DNA of 64,000 nucleotides from Pseudogemmobacter sp044142105 (lineage in GTDB: Bacteria; Pseudomonadota; Alphaproteobacteria; Rhodobacterales; Rhodobacteraceae): the NCBI RefSeq assembly GCF_044142105.1, contig NZ_JBGTYM010000003.1, positions 334,608 to 398,607 on the forward strand. Reading direction: 5' to 3'. Within the stretch, counting starts at the first letter, position 1; each line of letters begins with the position of its first letter. Of this stretch, positions 27,770 through 36,259 are shown one piece after another. Below the pieces are notes generated by a model. It was not told the DNA's origin. It saw only the letters and a program-made list of their open reading frames with translations, and made no database searches. The position numbers were made by a program, and so were the translations under genes.

Positions 27770-28876
27770 ATGACGGAACCTGTGGGATTCACCCGCCGTG
27801 CCACCTTTGGTCTGGTAGCCGGTGCCTTTGCGCTGGGTCTGGCTGGTCCGGCGGCGGCCGAAGTCGACTTTGCCGGCAAGACGATTGAATGGATCATCCC
27901 GTTCTCGGCCGGTGGCGGGTCGGATACCTGGGCGCGGTTCAACGCGCCGCTTCTGTCGAAATACCTGCCCGGCAATCCGGTGGTCGTCGTGGTGAACGAG
28001 CCAGGCGGCGGGTCGACCAAGGGCACGAACCTGTTCGCCGCGCGGGCCGAGCCGGACGGGCTGATGATTCTTGGCACTTCGGGCTCGACGCAGTTCCCCT
28101 ATCTTCTGGGCGATCCCCGCGTGCGCTATGAATACAAGGACTGGAAGATCGCCATGGCCGGCCCGACCGGCGGCGTGGTCTATACGACGCCGTCGCTGGG
28201 CCTGAAGGGGCCCGAGGATATCGGCAAGTTGAAGGACAAGGATCTGGTCTATGCCAGCCAGGGCGCGACGTCGCTGGATCTGGTGCCGCTGTTGGGCTTC
28301 CGGCTCATGGGCATGAAAGTGCAGCATGTGTTCGGCTTCAAGGGCCGCGGCGATGGCCGTCTGGCTTTCGAGCGTGGCGAGGTGAACATCGACTACCAGA
28401 CCTCGTCGGCCTATCTGAAGAACGTGCAGCCGCTGGTGGATGCCGGCCAGGCTGTTCCGCTGTTCAGCTGGGGCGTCCTGAATGAAGCAGGCGAGGTGGT
28501 GCGCGATCCGACCTTCCCGGACCTGCCGTCCTTCGTCGAAGCGTATGAGACAATGACGGGTGCGGCCCCCTCGGGTCCTGACTACGATGCCTATTTCGCC
28601 TTTTTCACTGCCGGTTTCCCGGCACAGAAGATGGTCTTCCTGCCCAAGGGCACGCCGGACGATATCGTCGAAGCCTATCAAAAGGCGTTCGAGGACATGA
28701 AGGCCGATCCTGATTATCAGGCCAATGCCGAAGCCGTGCTTGGAAGCTATGGTCAGGTCACCGGCGCTCTTGCTCAGGCCTTGTTCGAGAAGGGCACGAC
28801 CATCACGCCCGAGTTGCGCAGCAGCGTCGCGACCATGCTTGGCGCGGAATATGGCGTCAAGCTGGGCGAGGAGTGA
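27770..28876 (+). CDS. tctC: Tripartite tricarboxylate transporter substrate-binding protein TctC
   Basis: A 368-residue periplasmic binding protein with a signal peptide (RRATFGLVAGAFALGLAGPA, cleavage near AAAEV, residue 31). The Bug/TctC family stretches are IEWIIPFSAGGGSD, NEPGGGSTKGTNLF and the long C-terminal helix. GAGGGAGAAAAGCA supplies the ribosome site for the ATG at 27770. It captures a carboxylate for the membrane partner at 28986. The TcuAB dehydrogenase downstream suggests tricarballylate or citrate as ligand (inference). Confidence 0.9.
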   Translation: MTEPVGFTRRATFGLVAGAFALGLAGPAAAEVDFAGKTIEWIIPFSAGGGSDTWARFNAPLLSKYLPGNPVVVVVNEPGGGSTKGTNLFAARAEPDGLMILGTSGSTQFPYLLGDPRVRYEYKDWKIAMAGPTGGVVYTTPSLGLKGPEDIGKLKDKDLVYASQGATSLDLVPLLGFRLMGMKVQHVFGFKGRGDGRLAFERGEVNIDYQTSSAYLKNVQPLVDAGQAVPLFSWGVLNEAGEVVRDPTFPDLPSFVEAYETMTGAAPSGPDYDAYFAFFTAGFPAQKMVFLPKGTPDDIVEAYQKAFEDMKADPDYQANAEAVLGSYGQVTGALAQALFEKGTTITPELRSSVATMLGAEYGVKLGEE

Positions 28877-28895
28877 CCCCGCAGCCCTGATCAGC

Positions 28896-28915
28896 GGCGG
28901 GCCGCTTGGCCCGCC
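28896..28915 (+). promoter_or_regulatory. Intercistronic hairpin after tctC
   Basis: GGCGGGCC (28896-28903) and GGCCCGCC (28908-28915) form a perfect 8-base GC stem with a four-base loop. Located just after the binding-protein gene, it should stabilise the tctC message or reduce read-through into tctA, as with the hairpin at 15100. Confidence 0.55.
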
Positions 28916-28985
28916 ATCCTGACCCGAAGCTTTCCTCAACACCCCACCCGTCGCCACGCAGGCGACCAACACGGGAGTTCCCTCC

Positions 28986-30980
28986 GTGGTCGATACCCTA
29001 TTGCAGGCTCTGACCGAGCTATTAAGCCTGAAGCACCTCGCCTATATGTTCCTGGGCCTGTTTGTGGGCCTGCTGATCGGCATCCTGCCGGCCCTTGGCG
29101 GGATCGCCGGCCTGTCGCTCTTGATCCCGTTCATCTACGGTATGGACCAGGTCTCGGCCCTGGCCATGCTGATCGGTCTTCTGGCGATCATGCCCACCGG
29201 CGACACGTTTTCGTCGATCTTGCTTGGAATTCCGGGCGGATCGTCAAGTCAGGCCACGGTGCTGGATGGCTTCCCGTTGGCCAAGAAGGGCGAGGCGGCG
29301 CGAGCGCTTTCCACGGCTTTCATCTCTTCAATGTTTGGTGGTGTGTTCGGTGCCATTGTTCTGACCGGCTTCGTCTTCATCGCCCGGCCGGTCATCCTGG
29401 CCTTCGGTTCGGCGGAGCTGTTCATGCTGGCCCTTCTGGGCCTGTCGATGGTGGCGGTCCTGTCCGGGCGCAGCCTGGTGAAGGGGATCGGCGCCTGCTG
29501 CATCGGCCTTGTCATCGGCTCGATCGGCGCTGCGCCTGCGACGGGCGAATTCCGCATGGTCTTTGACATCGAGTATCTCTACGACGGCATCCCGCTGGTC
29601 GTGGTGGGCATGGGCGTTTTCGCCATACCCGAGATCGTCGACCTGATGCGACAGAACCAAGCCATCGCGGGTGAGATGCCCCTGGGCAAGGGCTGGGGCC
29701 GCGGAATCCGCGACTGGGCCAACAACTGGTTCCTGTCGCTGCGCTGCTCGGCCGTGGGCTGCATCGTCGGGGTAATTCCGGGTCTGGGCGGATCGGTCGT
29801 GGACTGGATCGCCTATGGCCATGCCGTGCAAACGACCAAGGACACGTCGCAATTCGGCAAGGGCGATATCCGCGGCGTCATCGCGCCGGAAAGTGCCAAT
29901 AACGCGATGACCGGTGGGGCCATGCTGCCCACGATCCTGTTCGGCATTCCCGGCTCGGGCTCGATGGCGGTCTTCCTGGGCTGCATGGTGCTGATCGGGA
30001 TCGAGCCCGGCCCCTCGATGGTCACGACCGACCTGCATCTGACCTATACGATGATCTGGTCTCTGGCTCTGGCCAATATCTTCGGCGCGCTGGCCTGCGT
30101 CTTGCTGGCCCGCCCGATTGCCGGCCTGACCAAGGTGCCGTTCCAGTACATGGCGCCCTTCCTGATCGTGATGATCGCCTTCGCGGCCTTCCAGTCCACG
30201 CGGTCGATCGACGACCTGATCGCCCTGCTGATCCTCGGCTGTGTCGGCGTGCTGATGAAGCGCTTCGGCTGGTCGCGCCCGGCGCTGTTGATCGGCTACG
30301 TTCTGGCGCCGCAGGCCGAAACCTTCCTCTATCAGGCGGTGCAGTTCAACGGCTGGTCCTTCCTGGGTCGCCCGGGGGTGATCATCATTGGCGTGCTGAC
30401 GCTGGCCTCGATCTATTTCGGCCTGCGCAACCGCGTGGACGAGCATGGTCAGGTCGGCCCGGTGCAGGATAATGTGCCGGACGTGCCGCAGCTCAAGGCG
30501 CATCTGCCCCAGATCGGCTTTGCGGCGGTGGTGCTGGCGGCCATGGGCTTCGCGCTGGTCGACTCCTTGCAGCACGACTTCTTGGGCAAGGTCTTCCCGC
30601 TGTCGGTCTCGATCGTCGGTCTGGTGATTGTCGGAGTGCTCCTTTGGGAGCTCTGGGCCGGCAAGCCGGGGCACCACTCGCATTTCGATGCCGAACTGAC
30701 CGGCGAACATGTCGGCAAGGACGGCGTCCACGGAATGTGGTCGGGCCTTGGCTGGCTGGCGGCTCTGGTCGTGTTGTCGACGCTGGTGGGCTTTGTCCTG
30801 GGAGTGACGCTGTTCTTCCTGGCCTTCATGCGGCTCCGGGCCGGTGCAAGCTGGTTCCGCAGCATCCACATGACGGCCTGGGCCGTGGGCGGGATCGTTC
30901 TGGCCGCCTGGCTGCTGACGCTGAACTTCCCGTCGGGCCTGCTGCAATCGCTGGTGCATCTGCCCTGGCCGCTGCGCTGA
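28986..30980 (+). CDS. tctA: TctA-TctB fusion, membrane subunit of tricarboxylate transporter
   Basis: A 664-residue membrane protein. Residues 1-500 are TctA, with the conserved GILPALGGIAGLSLLIPF loop near residue 30 and a second related loop GVIPGLGGSVVDW near residue 260. Residues from about 510 to 660 hold four further membrane segments separated by a hydrophilic linker, which is the small TctB subunit normally made by a separate gene. No other TctB gene is visible. Translation starts at GTG 28986 after GGGAG. The fusion would fix TctA:TctB at 1:1. Substrate inferred: tri- or dicarboxylate. Confidence 0.87.
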   Translation: MVDTLLQALTELLSLKHLAYMFLGLFVGLLIGILPALGGIAGLSLLIPFIYGMDQVSALAMLIGLLAIMPTGDTFSSILLGIPGGSSSQATVLDGFPLAKKGEAARALSTAFISSMFGGVFGAIVLTGFVFIARPVILAFGSAELFMLALLGLSMVAVLSGRSLVKGIGACCIGLVIGSIGAAPATGEFRMVFDIEYLYDGIPLVVVGMGVFAIPEIVDLMRQNQAIAGEMPLGKGWGRGIRDWANNWFLSLRCSAVGCIVGVIPGLGGSVVDWIAYGHAVQTTKDTSQFGKGDIRGVIAPESANNAMTGGAMLPTILFGIPGSGSMAVFLGCMVLIGIEPGPSMVTTDLHLTYTMIWSLALANIFGALACVLLARPIAGLTKVPFQYMAPFLIVMIAFAAFQSTRSIDDLIALLILGCVGVLMKRFGWSRPALLIGYVLAPQAETFLYQAVQFNGWSFLGRPGVIIIGVLTLASIYFGLRNRVDEHGQVGPVQDNVPDVPQLKAHLPQIGFAAVVLAAMGFALVDSLQHDFLGKVFPLSVSIVGLVIVGVLLWELWAGKPGHHSHFDAELTGEHVGKDGVHGMWSGLGWLAALVVLSTLVGFVLGVTLFFLAFMRLRAGASWFRSIHMTAWAVGGIVLAAWLLTLNFPSGLLQSLVHLPWPLR

Positions 30981-30990
30981 GACGGCACTA

Positions 30991-31013
30991 GGCCCGCGCA
31001 GCAAGCGCGGGCC
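30991..31013 (+). terminator. GC-rich hairpin between tctA and prpF
   Basis: GGCCCGCGC (30991-30999) and GCGCGGGCC (31005-31013) make a perfect 9-base stem with a five-base loop, followed by a pyrimidine-rich CATTTCCCTTTCTTT stretch. It may terminate or attenuate transcription before the isomerase gene. Confidence 0.55.
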
Positions 31014-31040
31014 CATTTCCCTTTCTTTCAGGAGGTCGGA

Positions 31041-32132
31041 ATGACCCAGACAGCGATCCCCTTTCATTTCTTTCGTGGCGGCACCTCGCGCGGTCCCTAT
31101 TTCAGGCGCGAGCATCTGCCCCAGGACCCCGAAGCACTTGCGCGCGTGCTCGTCTCGGCCCTTGGCTCGGGTCAGGCGCTGAACATCGATGGCATCGGCG
31201 GCGGCGCCGCCGTCACCACCAAGGTTGCGATGCTGTCGGCCTCCGAGACGAATGACGCCGACATCGACTATTTCTTTGCCCAGGTCAGCGTCGAAGACGG
31301 CAAGGTCGATTTCAAGCCGACCTGCGGCAACATCCTGTCGGGCGTCGGGCCCGCAGCAGTCGAGATGGGGCTGATCGCGCCGCAGGGCGATGTGACACGG
31401 ATCCGGATCCGGTCTGTCAACACCGGCGCCAAGGTCGAGGCGGTTGTGCGGACACCGGGGGGACAGGTCGAATACGCGGGCGACGCGGCCATTGACGGTG
31501 TTCCCGGGACTGCGGCGCCAGTCTATCTGAATTTCATGGACGTTGTCGGCGCGGCCACGGGTGCGCTTCTGCCGACCGGCAACCTGCGTGATGTGATCGA
31601 TGGGATCGAGGTCACCTGCATGGACGTGGCCATGCCCGTCGTTGTGGCCCGCGCCGCTGATTTCGGCCTGACCGGCGTCGAGACTGCCGAAGAGCTGGAC
31701 GCCAACAGCGCCTTCTTCGCCCGGATGGAGCCGATCCGGCTAGAGGCCGGGCGTCGCATGGGCATGGGCGATGTCGCCAATTCGGTCACGCCGAAATTCG
31801 CGGTCTTGGCGCCGCCGCAGCATGGCGGCACGATCACGGCCCGGTATTTCATGCCGTGGAAATGCCATCCGACGATGGCGGTGACCGGGGCACAATGCCT
31901 CGCCTCCTGCGTCCTGACGCCGGGCACTGTGGCCGAAGGGCTGTTCACGCCACCCGAGGGCGCGCCTGCGCTGGTCCTGATCGAGCATCCATCGGGCGCC
32001 ATTGATGTGACAGTCGACTACGAGACAGGCAAGGACGGGTTCACGCTGAAGTCGGCGGGCCTGTTGCGCACGGCGCGCCTTCTTGCACGCGGCGAGGTGA
32101 TGGTTCCTCACGCGGTCTGGGACGGCAGGTGA
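31041..32132 (+). CDS. PrpF-family isomerase (aconitate/methylaconitate type)
   Basis: A 363-residue DUF453/PrpF protein. It contains FFRGGTSRGPYF (residues 9-20), DGIGGGAAVTTKVAM near residue 50, and TCGNILSGVGPAAVE near residue 95; the last includes the family's catalytic Cys region. The family isomerises trans/cis aconitate-like double bonds. Behind a tricarboxylate transporter and before TcuAB it probably adjusts the aconitate made from tricarballylate (inference). An AGGAGG ribosome site precedes the ATG. A frameshifted paralogue lies at 23161-24310. Confidence 0.87.
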   Translation: MTQTAIPFHFFRGGTSRGPYFRREHLPQDPEALARVLVSALGSGQALNIDGIGGGAAVTTKVAMLSASETNDADIDYFFAQVSVEDGKVDFKPTCGNILSGVGPAAVEMGLIAPQGDVTRIRIRSVNTGAKVEAVVRTPGGQVEYAGDAAIDGVPGTAAPVYLNFMDVVGAATGALLPTGNLRDVIDGIEVTCMDVAMPVVVARAADFGLTGVETAEELDANSAFFARMEPIRLEAGRRMGMGDVANSVTPKFAVLAPPQHGGTITARYFMPWKCHPTMAVTGAQCLASCVLTPGTVAEGLFTPPEGAPALVLIEHPSGAIDVTVDYETGKDGFTLKSAGLLRTARLLARGEVMVPHAVWDGR

Positions 32133-33094
32133 AAGTTCATATCCTCGACGACTGGGCGGATAGCCTCCGGCATCTTCCCTGCTTCGCGGCATTGGCAGGA
32201 CATGAGGTCACTGTCTGGACCGACCGGGCCGAAGGCGCAGACCTTAAGGCGCGCCTTCGGGACGCAGAGGCGATTTGCCTGTTCCGCGAAAGGACGCGCA
32301 TCACCGCCGATCTGATTGGGGCATTGCCGTCGCTGCGGCTGGTTTCGGGGCGTGGCGCCTGGCCGCATGTCGACGTGGCGGCCTGTGCAGCGCGCGGCGT
32401 TGCCTTTTCAAGCCACCGCCCGCCCGAGGCGCCGAACCATGCGGCGGCCGAGCTGACCTGGGCGCTGATCCTTGCGGCGCTGCGCGATCTTCCGGGGCAA
32501 ATCGCCCGGGCGAAGGCCGGGCTCTGGCAACACGGGATCGGGCGCAGCCTGCGCGGCCGGACCGTCGCGATCTATGGACATGGCCGGATCGGCAAGCTGG
32601 TTGCCAATTGCGCTACCGCCTTCGGAGCGCGGGTGATCTGGTGGGGCTCTGAGGCCGGAAGGGCGCGCGCGGCCCTTGAGGGCGGCGAAGTGCCGGAGAG
32701 TCGTGCGGCCTTCTTCGCCCAGGCCGAGATCCTGACGCTGCACTTACGCTTGACGCCGGAGACGCAAGCTATCGTGACTGCGGCAGATCTGGCGCTTATG
32801 CCGCCACGCGCGATCCTGGTGAATACAGCCCGGGCGGGGTTGATCGCGCCCGGCGCGCTGCTGGCCGGGCTGGAGGCAGGTCGACCCGAAATCGCGGCTC
32901 TGGATGTGTTCGAGAGCGAGCCGCTGACCGACGCGACCGATCCTTTGCTGTCTCATCCGAGGGTGATCGCCACCCCGCATATCGGGTTCGTCACAGAGGA
33001 GGAGCTGGACTTGCAGTTCGCCGATGTCTTCGCGCAGGTCAACGCCTTTGCCGCGGGCCGGCCCCTGCATCTGGTTGGCCCGGGGGCGCTCTGA
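32129..33094 (+). CDS. D-2-hydroxyacid dehydrogenase (NAD-binding)
   Basis: A 321-residue enzyme of the D-isomer-specific dehydrogenase family. It shows the Rossmann motif GHGRIG near residue 151, the NTARAGLI stretch near residue 233 with the catalytic Arg, LDVFESEPL with the Glu near residue 260, and TPHIGF with the catalytic His near residue 287. It starts at GTG, overlapping the prpF stop as GTGA. The last bases overlap the convergent AbrB-type gene by 56 bases. The substrate is unknown. Confidence 0.85.
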   Translation: MKVHILDDWADSLRHLPCFAALAGHEVTVWTDRAEGADLKARLRDAEAICLFRERTRITADLIGALPSLRLVSGRGAWPHVDVAACAARGVAFSSHRPPEAPNHAAAELTWALILAALRDLPGQIARAKAGLWQHGIGRSLRGRTVAIYGHGRIGKLVANCATAFGARVIWWGSEAGRARAALEGGEVPESRAAFFAQAEILTLHLRLTPETQAIVTAADLALMPPRAILVNTARAGLIAPGALLAGLEAGRPEIAALDVFESEPLTDATDPLLSHPRVIATPHIGFVTEEELDLQFADVFAQVNAFAAGRPLHLVGPGAL

Positions 33095-34115
33095 CGCCCA
33101 TCAGCCGCGCCGCCACTGGCGCCCCAAGGATCACGATGACCAGCCGGGTCAGGTGATGCAGGATCACGAAGCCAAGGTCGGCCCCGGCAACAAGCGCCAG
33201 CACCGTCATTTCCGCCTGACCACCGGGCGCGAAGGCAAGAAAGCCCTCAATCGGTTGGGCAAGTCCGCTGAGCGTCACGATCTCGGTGAAAACGGCCGCA
33301 AGGGCGGCAAGCAGCAGCACGAAGGCCAGCCCTGAGAGGATGAAGCTGCGCAGTTCCCGGAAGGTCACGCCCACATATTGCACGCCAATGCCAATGCCGA
33401 TGAAGAATTGCGCGGCCCAGACCGCCTCGGCCGGCGGGCGGCTGTGGATCAACCCGCCCAAAGACAGGGCCGCAGTCAGGATCATCGGGCCAAGGATCGT
33501 CGCACCGAAAAGGCCGATCCGCTCGGCTCCCTTCCAGCCGATCAGCGCAGCAGCGGCCATGAGCAGGATTTCCAGCGCCGGAAGATCGCGCAGCGGCGCG
33601 CCGACCGCACCGGTCAGCCCGGCGCCATAGAAGACCGCCAGGATCATCGGGGCCAAGGTGACGATGACCAGGACACGCGTTGCATGGATCAGCGCCAGGG
33701 CGCGGCCGTCGCCGCCGGCCTCGGTGCCGAAGATCACCATGTCCTGAAGTCCGCCGGGCATGGCCGCATACCAGGCGGTCACCGGATCGTAGCCCAGGCG
33801 GCGGAAGAAGGGCACACCAACCAGCCCGATCAGCACGACATAGAGCGGCACCAGCGCCACGCTGCCCGCCATCTGCGGAATGCGGGCGACGACTTCGGGG
33901 GTGATCGAGGCGCCGACCGCGACGCCCAGGATCGTGCGCGCAAGGATCGAGACCGTGCCCATCCCCTTGAGTGGCGCCCCCGCCAGCGCCGCGATCAGGC
34001 AGGCCGACATCGGCCCGAACAGGAATGGCAGTGGCAGGCCCGCAAGGTGGAACAGCGCGGTCCCCAGCAAGGCCAATGCCAGTGTCCCGAAACGGTGCAG
34101 CATCGACATGGGCAT
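33039..34115 (-). CDS. AbrB-family (DUF/PF05145) integral membrane protein
   Basis: A 358-residue membrane protein with about ten hydrophobic segments and an internal duplication: the GxLxGxxxPxL-like start (LAGLPLPFLFGPMSACLIAA) recurs after residue 170. This is the AbrB membrane family (named after a duplication, unrelated to the AbrB DNA-binding fold), of unknown transport or regulatory role and often found beside carboxylate uptake genes. AAGGAG lies seven bases before the ATG at 34115. It is divergent from the GntR gene across the operator 34137-34166. Confidence 0.8.
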   Translation of the reverse strand: MPMSMLHRFGTLALALLGTALFHLAGLPLPFLFGPMSACLIAALAGAPLKGMGTVSILARTILGVAVGASITPEVVARIPQMAGSVALVPLYVVLIGLVGVPFFRRLGYDPVTAWYAAMPGGLQDMVIFGTEAGGDGRALALIHATRVLVIVTLAPMILAVFYGAGLTGAVGAPLRDLPALEILLMAAAALIGWKGAERIGLFGATILGPMILTAALSLGGLIHSRPPAEAVWAAQFFIGIGIGVQYVGVTFRELRSFILSGLAFVLLLAALAAVFTEIVTLSGLAQPIEGFLAFAPGGQAEMTVLALVAGADLGFVILHHLTRLVIVILGAPVAARLMGVRAPPGQPDAGAGPRQRR

Positions 34116-34136
34116 GACTGTTCTCCTTGCATCAAA

Positions 34137-34166
34137 TTGTATCCAACTGTATACGTTCGGATACAA
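34137..34166. promoter_or_regulatory. Large GntR-type operator dyad (TTGTATCC ... GTATAC ... GGATACAA)
   Basis: TTGTATCC (34137-34144) and GGATACAA (34159-34166) are an exact inverted repeat, and the GTATAC palindrome (34149-34154) lies precisely at the centre of symmetry. It sits between the divergent AbrB-type (34115) and GntR (34188) genes and covers the likely promoters. A GntR/FCD operator is the natural reading. Confidence 0.65.
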
Positions 34167-34187
34167 AAATTGCAAGCGAGTCGCATC

Positions 34188-34856
34188 ATGGCAGATGACT
34201 CTGAAATTCCGCAGGGGCAGGGGGCCTATCGCCGCCTTCTGGACGAGATCCGTGATGGCGCGCTGCCGCCCGGCATGCGGCTGCGCGAAACCGAACTGGC
34301 CGAGCGGCTGGGCATCAGCCGCACCCCCGTGCGTGAGGCCATCCGCCAGCTTGAGGCGGATGGTCTGGTCGTGCATCTGCCGCGTCAGGGCGCGACGATC
34401 CGCAGTCTGGACCATGCCGAAGTGGTCGAGCTGTACGAGATGCGGGCGGTGCTGGAAGGCACGGCGGCCCGGCTGGCGGCGCGGGCCGCCTCGGACATCG
34501 AACTGGCGGAACTGGTGGCGCTGAACGGCGAACTGGCCCAGGCGGCGGTAGGGCCGGAAGCGCGCGAAGCGAACCGGCAATTCCACCGCACGCTGATCGA
34601 GGCGGCGCGCAACCGGTTTCTCGTCAAATCGATGAGTGCCCTGCAGAAAACACTTTTGATCCTGGGTCCGACGACGCTGGCTGAACCCGAACGGGCGGTT
34701 TCGGCGGTCGAGGAACATAGCGCGGTTCTGGCGGCATTGCAAATGCGCAATGGCGCCGCGGCCGAAGCGGCCATGCGCGTGCATGTCGAGGCGGCGCTGT
34801 CGGCCCGGCTGCGCGGCATGCGCGGACGCGAAATTCCCCTGGAGGACGAGGCATGA
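34188..34856 (+). CDS. GntR-family regulator (FCD subgroup)
   Basis: A 222-residue regulator with winged helix-turn-helix (LRETELAERLGISRTPVREA, residues 32-51) and a helical FCD domain from residue 80. Its last bases overlap tcuA as ATGA, so it is translated together with the tricarballylate genes. In Salmonella the tcu operon is controlled by a LysR-type TcuR; a GntR-type protein here is a different solution. It probably binds 34137-34166. Confidence 0.88.
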   Translation: MADDSEIPQGQGAYRRLLDEIRDGALPPGMRLRETELAERLGISRTPVREAIRQLEADGLVVHLPRQGATIRSLDHAEVVELYEMRAVLEGTAARLAARAASDIELAELVALNGELAQAAVGPEAREANRQFHRTLIEAARNRFLVKSMSALQKTLLILGPTTLAEPERAVSAVEEHSAVLAALQMRNGAAAEAAMRVHVEAALSARLRGMRGREIPLEDEA

Positions 34857-36259
34857 CGGACTGGCCGCAAACATCCTGGCCCGAGACATTCGACCTGGCC
34901 GTGGTGGGCGGCGGCAATGCCGCCCTGTGCGCCGCGATCACCGCGGCCGAGGCCGGGGCCAGCGTTCTGGTGCTGGAAGGCGCGCCGAAGCCCTATCGCG
35001 GCGGCAACAGCCGGCACACCCGCAACTTCCGCTGCATGCACCGCGCGCCGATGGACCCGCTGGTCGGCAGCTATGAGGAAGACGAATATTTCCACGACCT
35101 GATGCTGGTGACCAAGGGCAAGACGGATGAGGGCCTGGCGCGGATGGCGATCCGCTCGTCCGAGGAATGCCTGCCCTGGATGAAGGCGCATGGCGTGCGC
35201 TTCCAGCCCTCGCTGTCGGGCACGCTCAGCCTGGGGCGGACCAATGCCTTCTTCCTGGGCGGCGGCAAGGCGCTAGTGAATGCCTATTACAACACCGCCC
35301 AGGATCTGGGGGTGAAGGTCGCCTATGAGGCGCAGGTCACCCATGTGCATCTGGACGGCGACCGGATCACCCATCTTCAGGCCGAGATCGCGGGCAAGCC
35401 GGTGACGGTGCAGGCGCGGGCCTTCGTGCTGGCCTCGGGCGGGCTTCAGGCCGATATCGACTGGCTGGCCCGGGCCTGGGGGCCCTCGGCGCGCAATTTC
35501 TTGATCCGCGGCACGCCCTACAATCGCGGCGTCGTCTTGCGCGACATGCTGGATCAGGGCGCGGAATCGGTCGGCGATCCGACCCAGTGCCATGCCGTGG
35601 CCATCGACGGGCGGGCCCCGAAATACGATGGCGGCATCGTCACCCGGCTGGACTGCGTGCCGTTTTCGATCGTGCTGAACCAGAAGGGCGAGCGCTTCTA
35701 TGACGAGGGCGAGGATGTCTGGCCCAAGCGCTATGCGATCTGGGGGCGGCTGGTCGCGGCCCAGCCCGATCAGGTCGGCTATGCGCTGATCGACGCCAAG
35801 TCGATCGACCTGTTCATGCCCTCGGTCTTTCCGCCGGTAAAGGCCGACACGATCGAGGAACTGGCGGCGAAGATGGGCCTGGATCCGCAGGCGGTGCGCC
35901 GCACGGTCGACGGGTTCAACGCCGCCTGCCGCCCCGGCAAATTCCACCCGACCGAGCTGGACGGGCTGCGCACCGAAGGGCTGGACATCGCCAAGACCAA
36001 CTGGGCGCGGCCGCTGGATACGGCGCCCTTCTATGGCTACCAGCTGCGCCCCGGCGTGACCTTCACCTATCTGGGCCTGAAGGTCGATGCCCGGGCCCAG
36101 GTTCACGGCCCCGGCGGCCCGATCCGCAACCTTTGGGCGGCCGGAGAGATCATGGCCGGCTCGATCCTGGGCCAGGGCTATCTTGCCGGCTTCGGCATGA
36201 CCATCGGCACCGTCTTCGGACGCATCGCGGGCAAGGAGGCCGCCGCCCATGTCGCTTGA
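34853..36259 (+). CDS. tcuA: FAD-dependent tricarballylate dehydrogenase
   Basis: A 468-residue flavoprotein of the fumarate reductase/succinate dehydrogenase superfamily. The FAD motif VVGGGNAALCAAITAAEAGA (about residues 15-34) is followed by an acidic LEGA. A GGNSRHTRNFRCMH stretch near residue 45 matches TcuA. The C-terminus has AAGEIMAGSILGQGYLAGFG. TcuA oxidises tricarballylate to cis-aconitate and passes electrons to TcuB. It overlaps the GntR gene by four bases and tcuB by 11 bases. Confidence 0.9.
   Translation: MTDWPQTSWPETFDLAVVGGGNAALCAAITAAEAGASVLVLEGAPKPYRGGNSRHTRNFRCMHRAPMDPLVGSYEEDEYFHDLMLVTKGKTDEGLARMAIRSSEECLPWMKAHGVRFQPSLSGTLSLGRTNAFFLGGGKALVNAYYNTAQDLGVKVAYEAQVTHVHLDGDRITHLQAEIAGKPVTVQARAFVLASGGLQADIDWLARAWGPSARNFLIRGTPYNRGVVLRDMLDQGAESVGDPTQCHAVAIDGRAPKYDGGIVTRLDCVPFSIVLNQKGERFYDEGEDVWPKRYAIWGRLVAAQPDQVGYALIDAKSIDLFMPSVFPPVKADTIEELAAKMGLDPQAVRRTVDGFNAACRPGKFHPTELDGLRTEGLDIAKTNWARPLDTAPFYGYQLRPGVTFTYLGLKVDARAQVHGPGGPIRNLWAAGEIMAGSILGQGYLAGFGMTIGTVFGRIAGKEAAAHVA

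Noticed and set aside
33378..34187. Upstream extension of the GntR gene by about 270 codons
   Set aside because: The extension runs antisense through the AbrB-type membrane gene and across the operator 34137-34166; the GntR domain itself starts properly at ATG 34188.
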